In this document: in pieces, positions 18,327 to 27,972 of the stretch
How positions within the stretch are numbered: position 1 is the stretch's first letter
How the letters are laid out: every line of letters begins with the position of its first letter
DNA from: Vreelandella maris
GTDB taxonomy: Bacteria > Pseudomonadota > Gammaproteobacteria > Pseudomonadales > Halomonadaceae
DNA length: 64,000 nucleotides
Assembly (NCBI RefSeq): GCF_013371085.1
Contig: NZ_JABWCV010000004.1
Coordinates: 186,001-250,000, forward strand
Direction: 5' to 3'
Notes under the pieces: generated by a model
Database searches by the model: none
What the model saw: only the letters and a program-made list of their open reading frames with translations
Told to the model about the DNA's origin: nothing
Program-made: the position numbers and the translations under genes

Positions 18327-19130
18327 ATGTCTGCTTTTGAAAGCTCTGTTGATGAGAGTGCTTTGAACGATCACTCTATTGATCATGACACCGTAAATCA
18401 TGATTCAGCTGCTGAGCATCCGCGCCCGCCCAGGCGTGAATTTAAAGCGCGCGGCAGTTTTGTCACGCGCTGTGAAGGGTGCAATTTACCGACGCTTAAT
18501 TGTTTGTGCCCCTATCAAGTGAAGGCGGAAAGCGTTGCTCAGGTATGGCTGTTAACGCATTCGATTGAGCACTACAAACCGACGAATACCGGTCGCTTGA
18601 TTGGTGATGTGCTTAGCGAGACGCGAATCTTTACCTGGTACCGTACGGCGCCGGATGCACAGTTGGCAGCGCTGTTGAAAGATCCTCGCTACGCCCCCTT
18701 TGTGGTTTTCCCCGATGACCAGCCCGACTACGCGGATCGGTTGGTGGGTATCGAAGCGGTGCATGCGGCGAAAGCGCAGACGCGCATTCCGGTATTTATC
18801 ATTCTGGATGGCACCTGGCGTCAGGCGCGGCGCATGTTCCGTAAAAGCGCCTATCTGGATGCATTGCCTGTGCTGCCATTGAGAACCGAGCGGGAGACGC
18901 GTTATCGGCTGCGCAAACCGGCGTCAAAATCGCACCTCTGTACTGCGGAAGTGGCGATTGAGCTGCTGCGTCAGGGCGGAGATACGGTCGCTGCGGATGT
19001 GTTGGATGATTACTTTGAGGTGTTTAACGATAGCTATGCGGCGAGCCGACTGCATCACAAAATCGACTCACCGACCGCGGCGATGCGGCGCCTGTTAGCC
19101 AAACAAGAAGCAGCGCCCATAGAGGAATGA
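18327..19130 (+). CDS. tapT: DTW-domain tRNA-uridine aminocarboxypropyltransferase (TapT-like)
   Basis: A 267-residue DTW-domain protein, the family of E. coli TapT (YfiP), which places the 3-amino-3-carboxypropyl group on uridine 47 of tRNA (acp3U) using S-adenosylmethionine. Visible motifs: a zinc-type cysteine set CEGC-x6-CLC at 49-61, LTHSIEHYKPTNTGRL, the DTW signature LDGTWRQARRMF and TRYRLRKPASKSHLCTAEV. The first 40 residues are polar and rich in His and Asp, longer than in E. coli. The ATG at 18327 has TTGGAG upstream; a longer reading frame from a TTG at 18201 would run through BirA box 2 and is unlikely. It is divergent from bioB and may share the biotin-responsive control region. 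Confidence 0.88.
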   Translation: MSAFESSVDESALNDHSIDHDTVNHDSAAEHPRPPRREFKARGSFVTRCEGCNLPTLNCLCPYQVKAESVAQVWLLTHSIEHYKPTNTGRLIGDVLSETRIFTWYRTAPDAQLAALLKDPRYAPFVVFPDDQPDYADRLVGIEAVHAAKAQTRIPVFIILDGTWRQARRMFRKSAYLDALPVLPLRTERETRYRLRKPASKSHLCTAEVAIELLRQGGDTVAADVLDDYFEVFNDSYAASRLHHKIDSPTAAMRRLLAKQEAAPIEE

Positions 19131-19146
19131 GCGCTGTGAGGGCGTT

Positions 19147-20424
19147 TTACGCGCTGCCAAACAGGGCGCCGGCGATTCTGAACCCGGCTACCCAGGTGCC
19201 CACCGCAGAGCCTAGTGTGGCGAGAATAAACACCAGCAGGGTGCGCGACACGCGGTTTTGCCACCAGCCTTTTAATTGCGTCACATCGTGGCGCAGCGAT
19301 GAGAAATCGCGCACTTTGGGCTTGCGCATATACAGCTCAACCCCGGCAGCCACAAAGCCCGCGCCGATGGTGGGGTTCAGCGAGGTGAGCGGGGCGGCAA
19401 AGAAAGTGGCAATCACGGTAACGGGGTGTGCCAGGGCGATAATCGTTGCACCACCAGAGAGAATGCCATTAATCAAGAACCACTCAAGCACCAACTGCCA
19501 GCCAAGGCCGGTATTGCGCGAAAAGCCAATCGCAAAGCCGGTGAGCACTAACGCGGTAATCAGCCAGGGCAGCGCTTTCCAAATTTTGGACGGCGGGGGG
19601 GTGGCTTCCAATGATTCGCGCTCTACTTTCGGGTCGGCGGGCAGCGGTGCTTCCAAATGTTCGCCGGTGCCTTTTAAGTGGCCTGCACCAATCACCACCA
19701 GCACGTGCTGGTAGCGCCCTGGCGGCGCCTCTTCGGCTAACCGTAGCGCCATGTAGCGGTCGCGCTCGCGAATCAGCGGCGTATAAAGCGCTTCGGATTC
19801 GGCGGCAAACTCGCTGAAGGTCGCTTCCAGCATATCGCCCTCTTTGAGTTTTTCGATGTCCTCTTTAGAGACATCCTGACGCGAGAGCACGCTGCCGATA
19901 AGCCCTGAAAATAGCGAAAAGCGCTGCCACCAGGGCACGTTGCGGTAGATGCGTTTCAGCGTCACGCCTACATCGCGGTCGACCAGCAGCAGTGGCAGCT
20001 TGAGACGACTGGCTTCTTCAACGGCAGCGCGCATTTCGGCCCCAGGCTGAATGCCGGATTGGTCAGCAATACGCTGTTGAAAAGCGCCAAGCGCTAAGCT
20101 CGCCGCGACCATGCCCGCTTTGCCTTCCCTGAATACTTGAAACAGGTCCTGCTCGCCCATGGCGTCTGGGTTTGACATGCTGTGGTGACGAGCATCGCAG
20201 AGTTCGATGGCCACCGCATCAAAGGCGCCACTATCTATCAGTTTGCGCACATCGTCGGCACTTTCTGCCGACACATGGGCCGTACCCAACAGTGTGTAGC
20301 GGGTTTCACCGATAGTGAACGTTGTTAACGGCCCACTGGTGGCCGGGAGTGCGGCCGGCATTTCCGCCTGCGGCCCAGTCTTTTGGTGAGGCGTGTCTTG
20401 ATGGGACGTTTCTTCGTGGGACAT
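19147..20424 (-). CDS. TraB/PrgY-family membrane protein
   Basis: A 425-residue member of the TraB family, whose enterococcal member PrgY/TraB inhibits pheromone activity; the fold is related to metalloproteases of the Tiki/GumN type. After a polar, histidine-rich N-terminus (1-30) come GTAHVSAESADDV (about 45-57), AVAIELCDARHHSM and VVIGAGHLKG, the conserved His/Glu motifs of the family. Residues from about 290 to the end contain four hydrophobic segments that anchor it in the membrane. Its substrate in Gram-negatives is unknown. It ends 16 bases from the convergent tapT-like gene and precedes no obvious partner; trkH lies 54 bases upstream on the same strand. Confidence 0.85.
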   Translation of the reverse strand: MSHEETSHQDTPHQKTGPQAEMPAALPATSGPLTTFTIGETRYTLLGTAHVSAESADDVRKLIDSGAFDAVAIELCDARHHSMSNPDAMGEQDLFQVFREGKAGMVAASLALGAFQQRIADQSGIQPGAEMRAAVEEASRLKLPLLLVDRDVGVTLKRIYRNVPWWQRFSLFSGLIGSVLSRQDVSKEDIEKLKEGDMLEATFSEFAAESEALYTPLIRERDRYMALRLAEEAPPGRYQHVLVVIGAGHLKGTGEHLEAPLPADPKVERESLEATPPPSKIWKALPWLITALVLTGFAIGFSRNTGLGWQLVLEWFLINGILSGGATIIALAHPVTVIATFFAAPLTSLNPTIGAGFVAAGVELYMRKPKVRDFSSLRHDVTQLKGWWQNRVSRTLLVFILATLGSAVGTWVAGFRIAGALFGSA

Positions 20425-20478
20425 TAATGGCTCTCAAGATCAATAAGGGGTCTGAAGTGCATGTCTGATATGCAGGAC

Positions 20479-21927
20479 TTAGCGCCGCCAAAAAGCGGGG
20501 GTAAACAGCACTAGAACCGTAAAAATTTCCAGCCGCCCGAGCAGCATGGCGAGTACCAGAATCCATTTCGCTAGCATCGGCATCTCACCATAGTGGGTGC
20601 TTGCTTCCCCCAGCGCTGGGCCTAGGTTATTGAGCGCTGACCCCACAGTGGACCAAGCCGTTACCTGGTCAACCCCAGTCGCCATCACCCCGACCAACAT
20701 TATAAAGAACAGCAACATGTAAACCGAAAAGAACCCCCATACCGCTTGGGCAATGCTGTCGGGCACGCTGACTTTGCCCACTTTGACCGCAATCACCGCA
20801 TTGGGGTGGATCAGCCGCATAATCTCGCGCATGCCCTGTTTAAGGATCAAGATAATCCGAATGACCTTCATGCCGCCACCGGTAGAACCGGAGCAGCCAC
20901 CGACGAACGCCGCGACAAACAGCAGAAAGGGTAGGGCGCCAGGCCACATGGAGAAGTCGGCGACACTATAACCCGCCGTGGTGGCGACCGAGACGACTTG
21001 GAAAACCCCATGGCGCAGCCCGCGCAGTGTGTCATAGGTATTGGTTAACCACAGCGATAATACGGTGATCACAGACAAGGCGAGCAGAAACAGCATCAAA
21101 AAACGTGCTTCGGGGTCATGAAAATAGTGCATCAGGCTCTTTTCACGCCAAGCGATGAAATGCAGGCTAAAACTGAACGCAGAAATAAGCATGAAGGCGA
21201 TGCAGATCATTTCAATCGTGGCGCTATCAAAATAGCCGATACTGGCGTCATAGGTAGAAAACCCGCCGTTGGCGACGGTCGAAAAGCTATGACTTAACGC
21301 ATCGAACCAGCTCATGCCTGCGAGCATATAGGCGATCATGCAGGCGAGGGTGAGCGTGGCGTAGATATACCACAGTGCCTTGGCGGTTTCGGTAATACGT
21401 GGGGTGAGCTTGGAGTCTTTCAGCGGCCCCGGTATTTCGGTGCGATAAAGGGCCATGCCACCAACCCCTAGAGTGGGCAAAATGGCGACGGCTAACACGA
21501 CGATTCCCATGCCGCCCAGCCACTGGAGCTGCTGGCGGTAGTAGAGAATCGATTCGGGTAAAAAGTCGATGCCGGTAATCACGGTAGCGCCGGTAGTGGT
21601 TAAACCGGAGAACGATTCAAATACCGCATCGGTAATATTCAGCGAGCCTTCGCCGAATAGCATTAGCGGCAGCGAGCCAAATAGCGCCAGCACCGTCCAG
21701 AACATCGCGGCGATAATAAAGCCGTCGCGGATACGCAGCTCTTTTTGCGCGCGGCGGTTAGGCAGGTAAAGCAGCAGTCCGGTCACCACCGAAATTGCAA
21801 TGCCGCTAATAAAGGCACTCCATACGCCGTCGCGAAACCAGAGTGAAATCAGCGTTGGAGGAAGCATGGTCAGGCTGAATAGCATCAGCAACAGCCCTAA
21901 AATGCGTAAAATAACCCGCAGACTCAT
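20479..21927 (-). CDS. trkH: Trk potassium uptake membrane subunit TrkH
   Basis: A K+ channel-like subunit, 482 residues, of the SKT superfamily. Four selectivity loops are visible: SGLTTTGATV, STVANGGFSTYD, VATTAGYSVAD and LNNLGPALGE. GGCSGSTGGGMKVIR is the intramembrane gating loop region. The protein works with TrkA to import potassium, the first step of the osmotic response in halophiles. TrkA is encoded just upstream on the same strand (52 bases apart), the arrangement known for trkAH of Halomonas elongata, where a second transporter TrkI is unlinked. The C-terminus ends VLVLFTPAFWRR, typical for TrkH. Confidence 0.96.
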   Translation of the reverse strand: MSLRVILRILGLLLMLFSLTMLPPTLISLWFRDGVWSAFISGIAISVVTGLLLYLPNRRAQKELRIRDGFIIAAMFWTVLALFGSLPLMLFGEGSLNITDAVFESFSGLTTTGATVITGIDFLPESILYYRQQLQWLGGMGIVVLAVAILPTLGVGGMALYRTEIPGPLKDSKLTPRITETAKALWYIYATLTLACMIAYMLAGMSWFDALSHSFSTVANGGFSTYDASIGYFDSATIEMICIAFMLISAFSFSLHFIAWREKSLMHYFHDPEARFLMLFLLALSVITVLSLWLTNTYDTLRGLRHGVFQVVSVATTAGYSVADFSMWPGALPFLLFVAAFVGGCSGSTGGGMKVIRIILILKQGMREIMRLIHPNAVIAVKVGKVSVPDSIAQAVWGFFSVYMLLFFIMLVGVMATGVDQVTAWSTVGSALNNLGPALGEASTHYGEMPMLAKWILVLAMLLGRLEIFTVLVLFTPAFWRR

Positions 21928-21979
21928 GGTTGTCGCATGCTCCTGTTATTGGCTGCCAGCGGCAGTGGTTCGGGGGTTA

Positions 21980-23353
21980 TCAAAAGAACGTGAGACCGAC
22001 TTGGAACAAGCGCTCTACGTCTCGGATGCGGCGCTTGTCGATCACAAACAGAATCACGTGGTCGCCGCTCTCAACCATCACATCGCCGTGGGCAATGATG
22101 ACCTCTTTACCGCGCACAATCGCGCCGATGGTGGTGCCCTCGGGCAGACCGATCTCGCGGATGGTGCGGCCGACCACTTTGGAGGACTGCTTGTCACCGT
22201 GGGCAATCGCTTCGATGGCCTCGGCGGCGCCCCGGCGCAGCGAATGCACATTAACGATATCGCCGCGGCGTACGTGGGTCAGCAGGCTGCCAATAGTCGC
22301 TTGCTGGGGCGAGATAGCGATATCGATTTCGCCACCCTGCACCAGGTCTACATAAGCGGCGTTGTTAATCAGCGTCAGCACCTTCTTGGCGCCTAAACGC
22401 TTGGCGAGCAGCGACGACATGATATTGACCTCGTCGTCGTTGGTCAGCGCGCAGAAGATATCGCACTCTTCGATATTCTCTTCTTCGAGCAGGCGCTTGC
22501 TGGTGGCGCTGCCGTGGAGTACCACGGTGCGATCCAACCGCTCTGAAAGCGTGGTACAGCGCTCCAGGTTGTGCTCGATGATCTTGACCTGGTGGCTATG
22601 CTCTAAATGCTCCGCCAGCCGTTCACCGATGTTGCCGCCCCCAGCAATGACGACGCGGCGGAAATCACGCTCGACCCGGCGCAGTTCGCTCATGACCGCG
22701 CGAATATCGCGGCGAGCGGCCAGGAAGAAAACCTCATCGTCGGCTTCGATGACCGTATCGCCGCGGGGAATAATCGGTCGGCTACGGCGATAGATGGCGG
22801 CCACGCGGGTATCCACGTTGGGCATATGGCGGCGCAGAAAGGCTAAATCCTGTCCCACCAGCGGGCCACCGTAGAATGCCTTTACCGCCACCAGCTGCAC
22901 CAGGCCACCGGCAAACTCCAATACCTGTAACGCACCGGGGTGTTCGATCAGGCGGCGCACGTGGTCGGTGACTACTTGCTCGGGGCTGATCAGTACGTCG
23001 ATGGGAATCGCTTCGTGGGCAAAAAGGCCTTTACGGGTTAAATACGCCGTAGCACGCACCCGGGCGATCTTGGTCGGAGTGCGAAACAGCGTATGGGCGA
23101 CCTGGCAGGCGATCATATTGATCTCGTCGCTGTTGGTGACGGCGATCAGCATATCGGCGTCTTCGCAGCCTGCCTGGCGCAGCACAATAGGGTAAGAGCC
23201 CGCGCCGGTCACGGTGCGGATATCGAGTTTGGTGTGTAGGTCGCGCAGTTTTTTGGCGTCGGTATCAACGACAGTGATGTCGTTCTCCTCGCGAGCGAGG
23301 TGTTCTGCCAGGGTGCCGCCGACTTGGCCGGCGCCGAGAATGATGATTTTCAT
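21980..23353 (-). CDS. trkA: Trk potassium uptake regulatory subunit TrkA
   Basis: A cytoplasmic 457-residue protein with two tandem RCK units, each a Rossmann NAD(H)-binding domain plus a C-terminal TrkA_C domain. The first nucleotide motif is [14 protein letters not shown] (7-20) with the acid in VVDTD; the second is [14 protein letters not shown] near 238-251. It binds TrkH and gates it in response to nucleotides. The start is at the ATG after a 175-base leader that also carries a GTCTTAAGAC palindrome. It forms an operon with trkH. Confidence 0.97.
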   Translation of the reverse strand: MKIIILGAGQVGGTLAEHLAREENDITVVDTDAKKLRDLHTKLDIRTVTGAGSYPIVLRQAGCEDADMLIAVTNSDEINMIACQVAHTLFRTPTKIARVRATAYLTRKGLFAHEAIPIDVLISPEQVVTDHVRRLIEHPGALQVLEFAGGLVQLVAVKAFYGGPLVGQDLAFLRRHMPNVDTRVAAIYRRSRPIIPRGDTVIEADDEVFFLAARRDIRAVMSELRRVERDFRRVVIAGGGNIGERLAEHLEHSHQVKIIEHNLERCTTLSERLDRTVVLHGSATSKRLLEEENIEECDIFCALTNDDEVNIMSSLLAKRLGAKKVLTLINNAAYVDLVQGGEIDIAISPQQATIGSLLTHVRRGDIVNVHSLRRGAAEAIEAIAHGDKQSSKVVGRTIREIGLPEGTTIGAIVRGKEVIIAHGDVMVESGDHVILFVIDKRRIRDVERLFQVGLTFF

Positions 23354-23477
23354 TGCTGAGCATCGGTTCCATTAAAAGCGCCAGCGCGATGTCGCTAAGA
23401 CCAGGAGGCAGTCTTAAGACCCAGTCCTGACGTTCAAGACGTAAACTTTCATTCAGGAGCGTTTATCATGCGCTGCA

Positions 23478-23510
23478 ATAAAGACGGCGGCCAGTGTAAA
23501 CCAGCCGCCG
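23478..23510 (-). terminator. Probable terminator after the dodecin gene
   Basis: Read on the minus strand, a 7-base GC stem (CGGCGGC with GCCGCCG) with a 12-base loop is followed by TCTTTATT. It lies 18 bases after the dodecin stop and before trkA. Confidence 0.55.
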
Positions 23511-23528
23511 CTGAAAAGCAGGTGAGGA

Positions 23529-23735
23529 TTATTCTAGCGTAAAGCCGACTTTGACCGTGACCTGCCAGTGAGCCACTTGGCCATCTTCAATGTGGCCACG
23601 GGTGTCGACCACTTCTAGCCAACGCATGTGCTTAATCGTTTCTGATGCTTTGGCCAATGCATTCTGTACCGCTTCTTCAATACCTTTCTCGGAAGATCCG
23701 GTCAGTTCTACATGCTTGTAGGTGTGATGACTCAT
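23529..23735 (-). CDS. Dodecin family flavin-binding protein
   Basis: A 68-residue protein of the dodecin family, which forms hollow dodecamers that store or buffer flavins. The N-terminal [15 protein letters not shown], the central [19 protein letters not shown] with the flavin-stacking tryptophan, and the C-terminal [13 protein letters not shown] are typical. AAGGAGACA precedes the ATG. It stands alone, with its own likely terminator before trkA. Confidence 0.93.
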   Translation of the reverse strand: MSHHTYKHVELTGSSEKGIEEAVQNALAKASETIKHMRWLEVVDTRGHIEDGQVAHWQVTVKVGFTLE

Positions 23736-23784
23736 AATGTCTCCTTCCTTGTCTGAAATTCACTGCCCTGGCATCAGTTAGCGC

Positions 23785-25122
23785 CTAGGCAGACCGCTTC
23801 TCTAGTCTGGCATAAAAAAAGCCATCGTGACTGCTCTGCACCGGAAACAATTGGCGCCCCGCTCCGCTGGGAATGCCCCAGGCAACGTCGTTAGGTGTAG
23901 TAACATGAGCGTCAGGCGTGCGGGCAAGAAACGCTTCGATCTGCTCACTGTTCTCTTCCGGCAGTACCGAGCAGGTGGCGTAGAGTAGGGTGCCGCCTTC
24001 GCGCAGCATTGGCCACAAATTATCCAACAACTGGCGCTGAAGCTTGGCCAGTGGGCGAATATCGTCTTTACGGCGCAGCTTTTTGATATCCGGGTGGCGT
24101 CGAATGACCCCAGTACCCGAGCAAGGGGCATCGAGCAGAATGGCATCAAACGGTGTGCCGTTCCACCAGTCGCGCTCGGTGGCATCGGCATGCTGAAGAA
24201 CGGCCTCTACGCCTAGTCGGCTGAGGGTGTCTTCCACCCGTGCCAGGCGCTGATTATCGCTATCGATCGCGGTCAGGTTGATGTCGAACAGCTCGAGCAA
24301 ATGGGCTGTTTTGCCGCCGGGGGCGCAACAAGCATCCAACACGTGGGCACCGGGGCGTGGCGCGAGCACCGGGCCTAGCAACACCGCCGATAGCTGAGCG
24401 GCCTCGTCCTGAACGCTGACGTGGCCTTCTTCAAAGCCAGGCAGCGACATCACATCGCAGGGCGTTTCCAGCGTGATGGCGTCCGGGGCGTGAGGGCACA
24501 GGTGACCACTTAGCCCTTGCTCGGTGAGCAGCGACAGGTAGGCTTCACGGTCGTTGTGGTGCTGGTTCACCCTTAAAGTCATCGGGCCAGCGTGGTTGTT
24601 GGCTTCAATAATCGCGCGCCACTGCTCCGGCCACGCCTGACGCAAGGCGTTAAGTAGCCACGGCGGATGCTCTAGCGCGACGCTCTCATCCCGGTCTACC
24701 TGGGCCTGAAGTGCCTCGGATTCGCGCTGCAGGCGACGCAGGCAGCCGTTGAGCACGCGGGTGGCCCACTCTTTGTTCAGTAAGCGCGCAGCGCCCGCGG
24801 TTTCGCCTACCGCCGCGTGGGCGGGGATGCGCATGTAGAGCAGTTGATAGATACCTATCAGCAGCAGCGCCTGAACATCGCTGTCGCGCTTCTTAAACGG
24901 TTGCTTAAGCAGCACGCCCGCTAACGCTTCAAGACGCGGTAAGCGACGGCAGGTGCCAAAACAGAGTTCTTTGAGCAGCCCGCGGTCGCGAGCGACCACG
25001 CTGTGCTCGTCCAACCCCGCCAGTGAGCCTTGGTCGCTGAGTACCGGGGCCAGCGCGCGGGCCGCAGCAGCGCGAACTTCTTGGCCACTGCCACCGCTTT
25101 GAGGGGAGCGCTTTTGGCTCAT
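23785..25122 (-). CDS. rsmB: 16S rRNA (cytosine(967)-C5)-methyltransferase RsmB
   Basis: A 445-residue RNA methyltransferase with an N-terminal NusB-like RNA-binding domain (about 10-150) and a C-terminal RsmB/Fmu SAM domain. The SAM motif is LDACCAPGGKT, motif IV is LLDAPCSGTGVIRRHPD with its cysteine, and motif VI is YATCSVLPEENSEQ with the catalytic cysteine. It overlaps the fmt stop by 4 bases, the standard order def-fmt-rsmB-trkA of gammaproteobacteria, although here dodecin separates rsmB from trkA. Confidence 0.96.
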   Translation of the reverse strand: MSQKRSPQSGGSGQEVRAAAARALAPVLSDQGSLAGLDEHSVVARDRGLLKELCFGTCRRLPRLEALAGVLLKQPFKKRDSDVQALLLIGIYQLLYMRIPAHAAVGETAGAARLLNKEWATRVLNGCLRRLQRESEALQAQVDRDESVALEHPPWLLNALRQAWPEQWRAIIEANNHAGPMTLRVNQHHNDREAYLSLLTEQGLSGHLCPHAPDAITLETPCDVMSLPGFEEGHVSVQDEAAQLSAVLLGPVLAPRPGAHVLDACCAPGGKTAHLLELFDINLTAIDSDNQRLARVEDTLSRLGVEAVLQHADATERDWWNGTPFDAILLDAPCSGTGVIRRHPDIKKLRRKDDIRPLAKLQRQLLDNLWPMLREGGTLLYATCSVLPEENSEQIEAFLARTPDAHVTTPNDVAWGIPSGAGRQLFPVQSSHDGFFYARLEKRSA

Positions 25123-26123
25123 GGTGTTTCTCCTTCGCTGGCCTGAGCCGCAGAACTTTCAAAATGAGCACCAAGACGAGTGCCGGTGGCAAGGCGCGCG
25201 TGGCGTGCATTAAGTAGCTCTCGCACGGCCATGGCTTTACCGCCGGGTAGCTGCGCGCTGGTGATACACAATACTTCGCGTCCGTCGGTGCCGCAGGCAA
25301 TGCGTAAATGATCGTCGCCATGCTCAAGCAGCGTGCCTGGGACGCTTGGTGGCTGCTCGCCTTCCTCTACGTTCGCCATTAGCAGGCGCAAACGATCATC
25401 CCCTAGTGCGCACCAAGCCACCGGCCAGGGGTTGAAAGCGCGAATTTTGCAGGCGAGTTGCTGCGCGGGCTGAGTGAAATCGAGCTCGGCTTCTGCTTTG
25501 CTGAGTTTGGCAGCGTAGGTCACGCCTTCATCCGGCTGAGGCGTGGCGTGAGCGGTGCCGGTGGCCAGGGCATCCAGCGTGTTGATCAACGCATTGGCGC
25601 CTTGAATCGCGAGGCGGTCGTGCAAATCGCCGCCGGTGGTGCGTGGCGTAATCGGTGTGCGTACTTCTGAAAGCATTGCGCCGGTATCCAGGCCGGCGTC
25701 CATCTGCATGATGGTCACGCCCGATACACTATCGCCCGCTTCGATTGCCCGCTGGATGGGGGCAGCGCCGCGCCAGCGGGGTAGTAGCGAGGCGTGCACG
25801 TTCACGCAGCCTAAGCGCGGTATATCCAACACGGCCTGGGGAAGCAGCAGCCCGTAGGCGACAACGACCATGATGTCCGCATTAAGCGCGGCCAGCTCGG
25901 CCTGGGTATCGGGCTCTTTTAGCGACTGGGGCTGATAAACGGGCAGACCGTGCTCCAGCGCCAGCTGTTTGACTGGACTGGGCGTGAGTTTGCGCCCGCG
26001 CCCAGCAGGGCGGTCGGGCTGGGTATACACCGCGACCACCTCATGCTGGCTTTCCAGCAGCGTTGCAAGACTAGAGGCGGCGAATTCAGGCGTGCCGGCA
26101 AAAACAACGCGCAATCGTGACAT
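25119..26123 (-). CDS. fmt: Methionyl-tRNA formyltransferase
   Basis: Formylates initiator Met-tRNA using 10-formyl-tetrahydrofolate; 334 residues. The catalytic formyltransferase domain opens RVVFAGTPEFAA, has VVVAYGLLLPQAVLDIPRLGCVNVHASLLPRWRGAAPI-type core elements (the HASLLPRWRG stretch is diagnostic), and GVTIMQMDAGLDTG. The C-terminal OB-like domain follows from about 205 (FNPWPVAW). Lies between def and rsmB in one operon; the rsmB start overlaps its stop. Confidence 0.97.
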   Translation of the reverse strand: MSRLRVVFAGTPEFAASSLATLLESQHEVVAVYTQPDRPAGRGRKLTPSPVKQLALEHGLPVYQPQSLKEPDTQAELAALNADIMVVVAYGLLLPQAVLDIPRLGCVNVHASLLPRWRGAAPIQRAIEAGDSVSGVTIMQMDAGLDTGAMLSEVRTPITPRTTGGDLHDRLAIQGANALINTLDALATGTAHATPQPDEGVTYAAKLSKAEAELDFTQPAQQLACKIRAFNPWPVAWCALGDDRLRLLMANVEEGEQPPSVPGTLLEHGDDHLRIACGTDGREVLCITSAQLPGGKAMAVRELLNARHARLATGTRLGAHFESSAAQASEGETP

Positions 26124-26185
26124 AAGTTGAGGGCTACCTGGCGTATCTGGAATGTAAGTAGGAAAAGAGATCGGTAGAAAAGGGC

Positions 26186-26698
26186 TTAGGCGTCCTGGAT
26201 CTGCTTATGGCGTTTCTGCATTTTCTTGCGGATGCGGTCACGCTTGAGCGGCGACAGGTAGTCAACAAACAGCACGCCTTCAAGGTGGTCGTACTCATGC
26301 TGAATACAGTGCGCCAGCAGGCCTTCGGCCTCTAGTTCATAGGCATCGCCGTTGCGATCAAGCGCATTGAGCTGCACTTTGAGATAGCGGGGCACTTCAG
26401 CGTAGTAGTCAGGAATCGACAGGCAGCCTTCTGACAAAGGCTCTTTTTCATCGCCAATCGGGGTATAGCGCGGGTTGATGAGCACCAGCGGCTGGGAGTT
26501 ATCGTCGCTGACATCCATGACGACCACACGCCGATGGACATCGATCTGCGTCGCGGCGAGACCGATACCACGGGCGTCATACATGGTCTCCAGCATATCG
26601 TCGACGAGTTTACGCACTTCATCATCGACGGTTTCCACCGCAGCAGCCTTGGTGCGCAGGCGCTCATCGGGGAATTCAAGAATAGGAAGTTTGGCCAT
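26186..26698 (-). CDS. def: Peptide deformylase
   Basis: A 170-residue metalloenzyme that removes the N-formyl group from nascent proteins. The three motifs are present: GIGLAATQ near 45-52, EGCLS with the metal cysteine near 89-93, and [12 protein letters not shown] (HExxH-type) near 133-144. It begins the def-fmt-rsmB operon. The 192-base gap to the divergent LysM gene holds both promoters; I see no gene in it. Confidence 0.97.
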   Translation of the reverse strand: MAKLPILEFPDERLRTKAAAVETVDDEVRKLVDDMLETMYDARGIGLAATQIDVHRRVVVMDVSDDNSQPLVLINPRYTPIGDEKEPLSEGCLSIPDYYAEVPRYLKVQLNALDRNGDAYELEAEGLLAHCIQHEYDHLEGVLFVDYLSPLKRDRIRKKMQKRHKQIQDA

Positions 26699-26890
26699 GG
26701 CGTTACAATCACCGTTATGCTGAGTCTAAATTAAGTCAAGCTAGGCAGTGACGAGCGTCTTCTCACCTAGGTACTTTATGATGGGTCACTATATCATGCT
26801 GTCAACGTTTCTGGGCATGGGTGGCTAAGGCGAAGGGCGTGTTATCAATAATAGAACATTCATAATGACACACTCACAGGGGAGGGTAGG

Positions 26891-27940
26891 ATGGCGGCGA
26901 AACGACACGCCTATGGCGGGGCTTTAAGTGGTTTGCTGCTAAGTGCAGTGATGCTGGTAAGTTTCGATGCTGCCGCTTGGGAGCGTCTGCGCAGCGATGC
27001 GCCTGAGCGCTATCAAGTGCTGTCAGGTGACACGCTTTGGGATATCGCCGGGCGTTTTCTGCACACCCCCTGGCAGTGGCCCCAGTTGTGGCAGCACAAC
27101 CCCCAGATCGCTAACCCGCACTTGATCTACCCAGGTGATGTACTGGTGCTTAACGATTGCCAGGGTTCCCCCTGTTTAGCGCTAGAGCGTGGTCAAAATG
27201 TGGTGAAGCTTTCGCCGCAGGTGCGTACCTTGCCTCATCGTGAAGCGATTGCGCCGATTCCCATGGAGGTGGCGCGGGCTTTTTTACGCGAACATCGCGT
27301 CGTGGATGATGCTGCTGAGTTGCAGGAGCTGGCTTATGTGGTCGCCGGTAATGATCGCCGCTTGATCAGCGGTGCCGGTGATCGTATCTATGTGCGAGGG
27401 GAGGTGCCGCGCCATGGTGAGGTGGGTATCTACCGGCAATCGGAACCCTATCAGGCGATGGATGGCACACCGCTTGGACTGGAGCTGATCAATGTAGGCG
27501 TCGCCCGACATATCAGCAGTGAGGGCGATATTGTCCAGCTTGAAGTCATTAGCTCCCATCAGGAAGTGCGCGTTAACGATATTGTCTTGCCACTGGAAGA
27601 GCGCGAGCTAAGCAGTGAGTTTATGCCCCGCGCACCGTTAAACCCGGTTGAAGGGCATATTATTGCCGTACCCGGTGGCGTGCGTTTTATTGGCCGCTAC
27701 CAAATTGTCGCGTTGGATCTGGGCACCCTGGATGGCTTGCAGGCGGGCCATGTGCTGCGGGTTAATCAGCAAGGGGAGTTAATCAATGACCCCCGGACCC
27801 AGGAACTGGTGCGACTACCTAGCACCGAGGCAGGCATTGTGATGGTGTTTAAACCCTATGATCACGTTAGCTACGCATTAGTGATGCAGGCATCCCGCGT
27901 ATTGGAAGTAGGTGATCAAGTAGCGTCACCGGCTAACTAG
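26891..27940 (+). CDS. LysM-domain periplasmic protein
   Basis: A 349-residue exported protein. A signal peptide (1 to about 27, ending DAAAW) leads into one LysM domain: YQVLSGDTLWDIAGRF, then LWQHNPQIANPHLIYPGDVLVL, which binds peptidoglycan. The remaining 250 residues form a conserved C-terminal region found in gammaproteobacterial LysM proteins encoded between def and dprA. The molecular role is not established; a cell-wall function is inferred. It has GGGGAGGG 8 bases before the ATG and precedes dprA by 32 bases. Confidence 0.88.
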   Translation: MAAKRHAYGGALSGLLLSAVMLVSFDAAAWERLRSDAPERYQVLSGDTLWDIAGRFLHTPWQWPQLWQHNPQIANPHLIYPGDVLVLNDCQGSPCLALERGQNVVKLSPQVRTLPHREAIAPIPMEVARAFLREHRVVDDAAELQELAYVVAGNDRRLISGAGDRIYVRGEVPRHGEVGIYRQSEPYQAMDGTPLGLELINVGVARHISSEGDIVQLEVISSHQEVRVNDIVLPLEERELSSEFMPRAPLNPVEGHIIAVPGGVRFIGRYQIVALDLGTLDGLQAGHVLRVNQQGELINDPRTQELVRLPSTEAGIVMVFKPYDHVSYALVMQASRVLEVGDQVASPAN

Positions 27941-27972
27941 CGGGCGGCAAACGTGTTGATTAAGGAGGTGGT

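Noticed and set aside
23496-23504. GTAAACC-like half-site resembling a BirA box near trkA
   Set aside because: Only one half is present, with no partner at 14-15 bases, and it lies in the terminator loop.
23468-23542. 24-codon open frame (MRCNKDGGQCK start) with AGGAG upstream, plus strand
   Set aside because: It covers the hairpin that looks like the dodecin terminator and overlaps the dodecin 3' end. The ribosome site is suggestive, but nothing else supports a gene.
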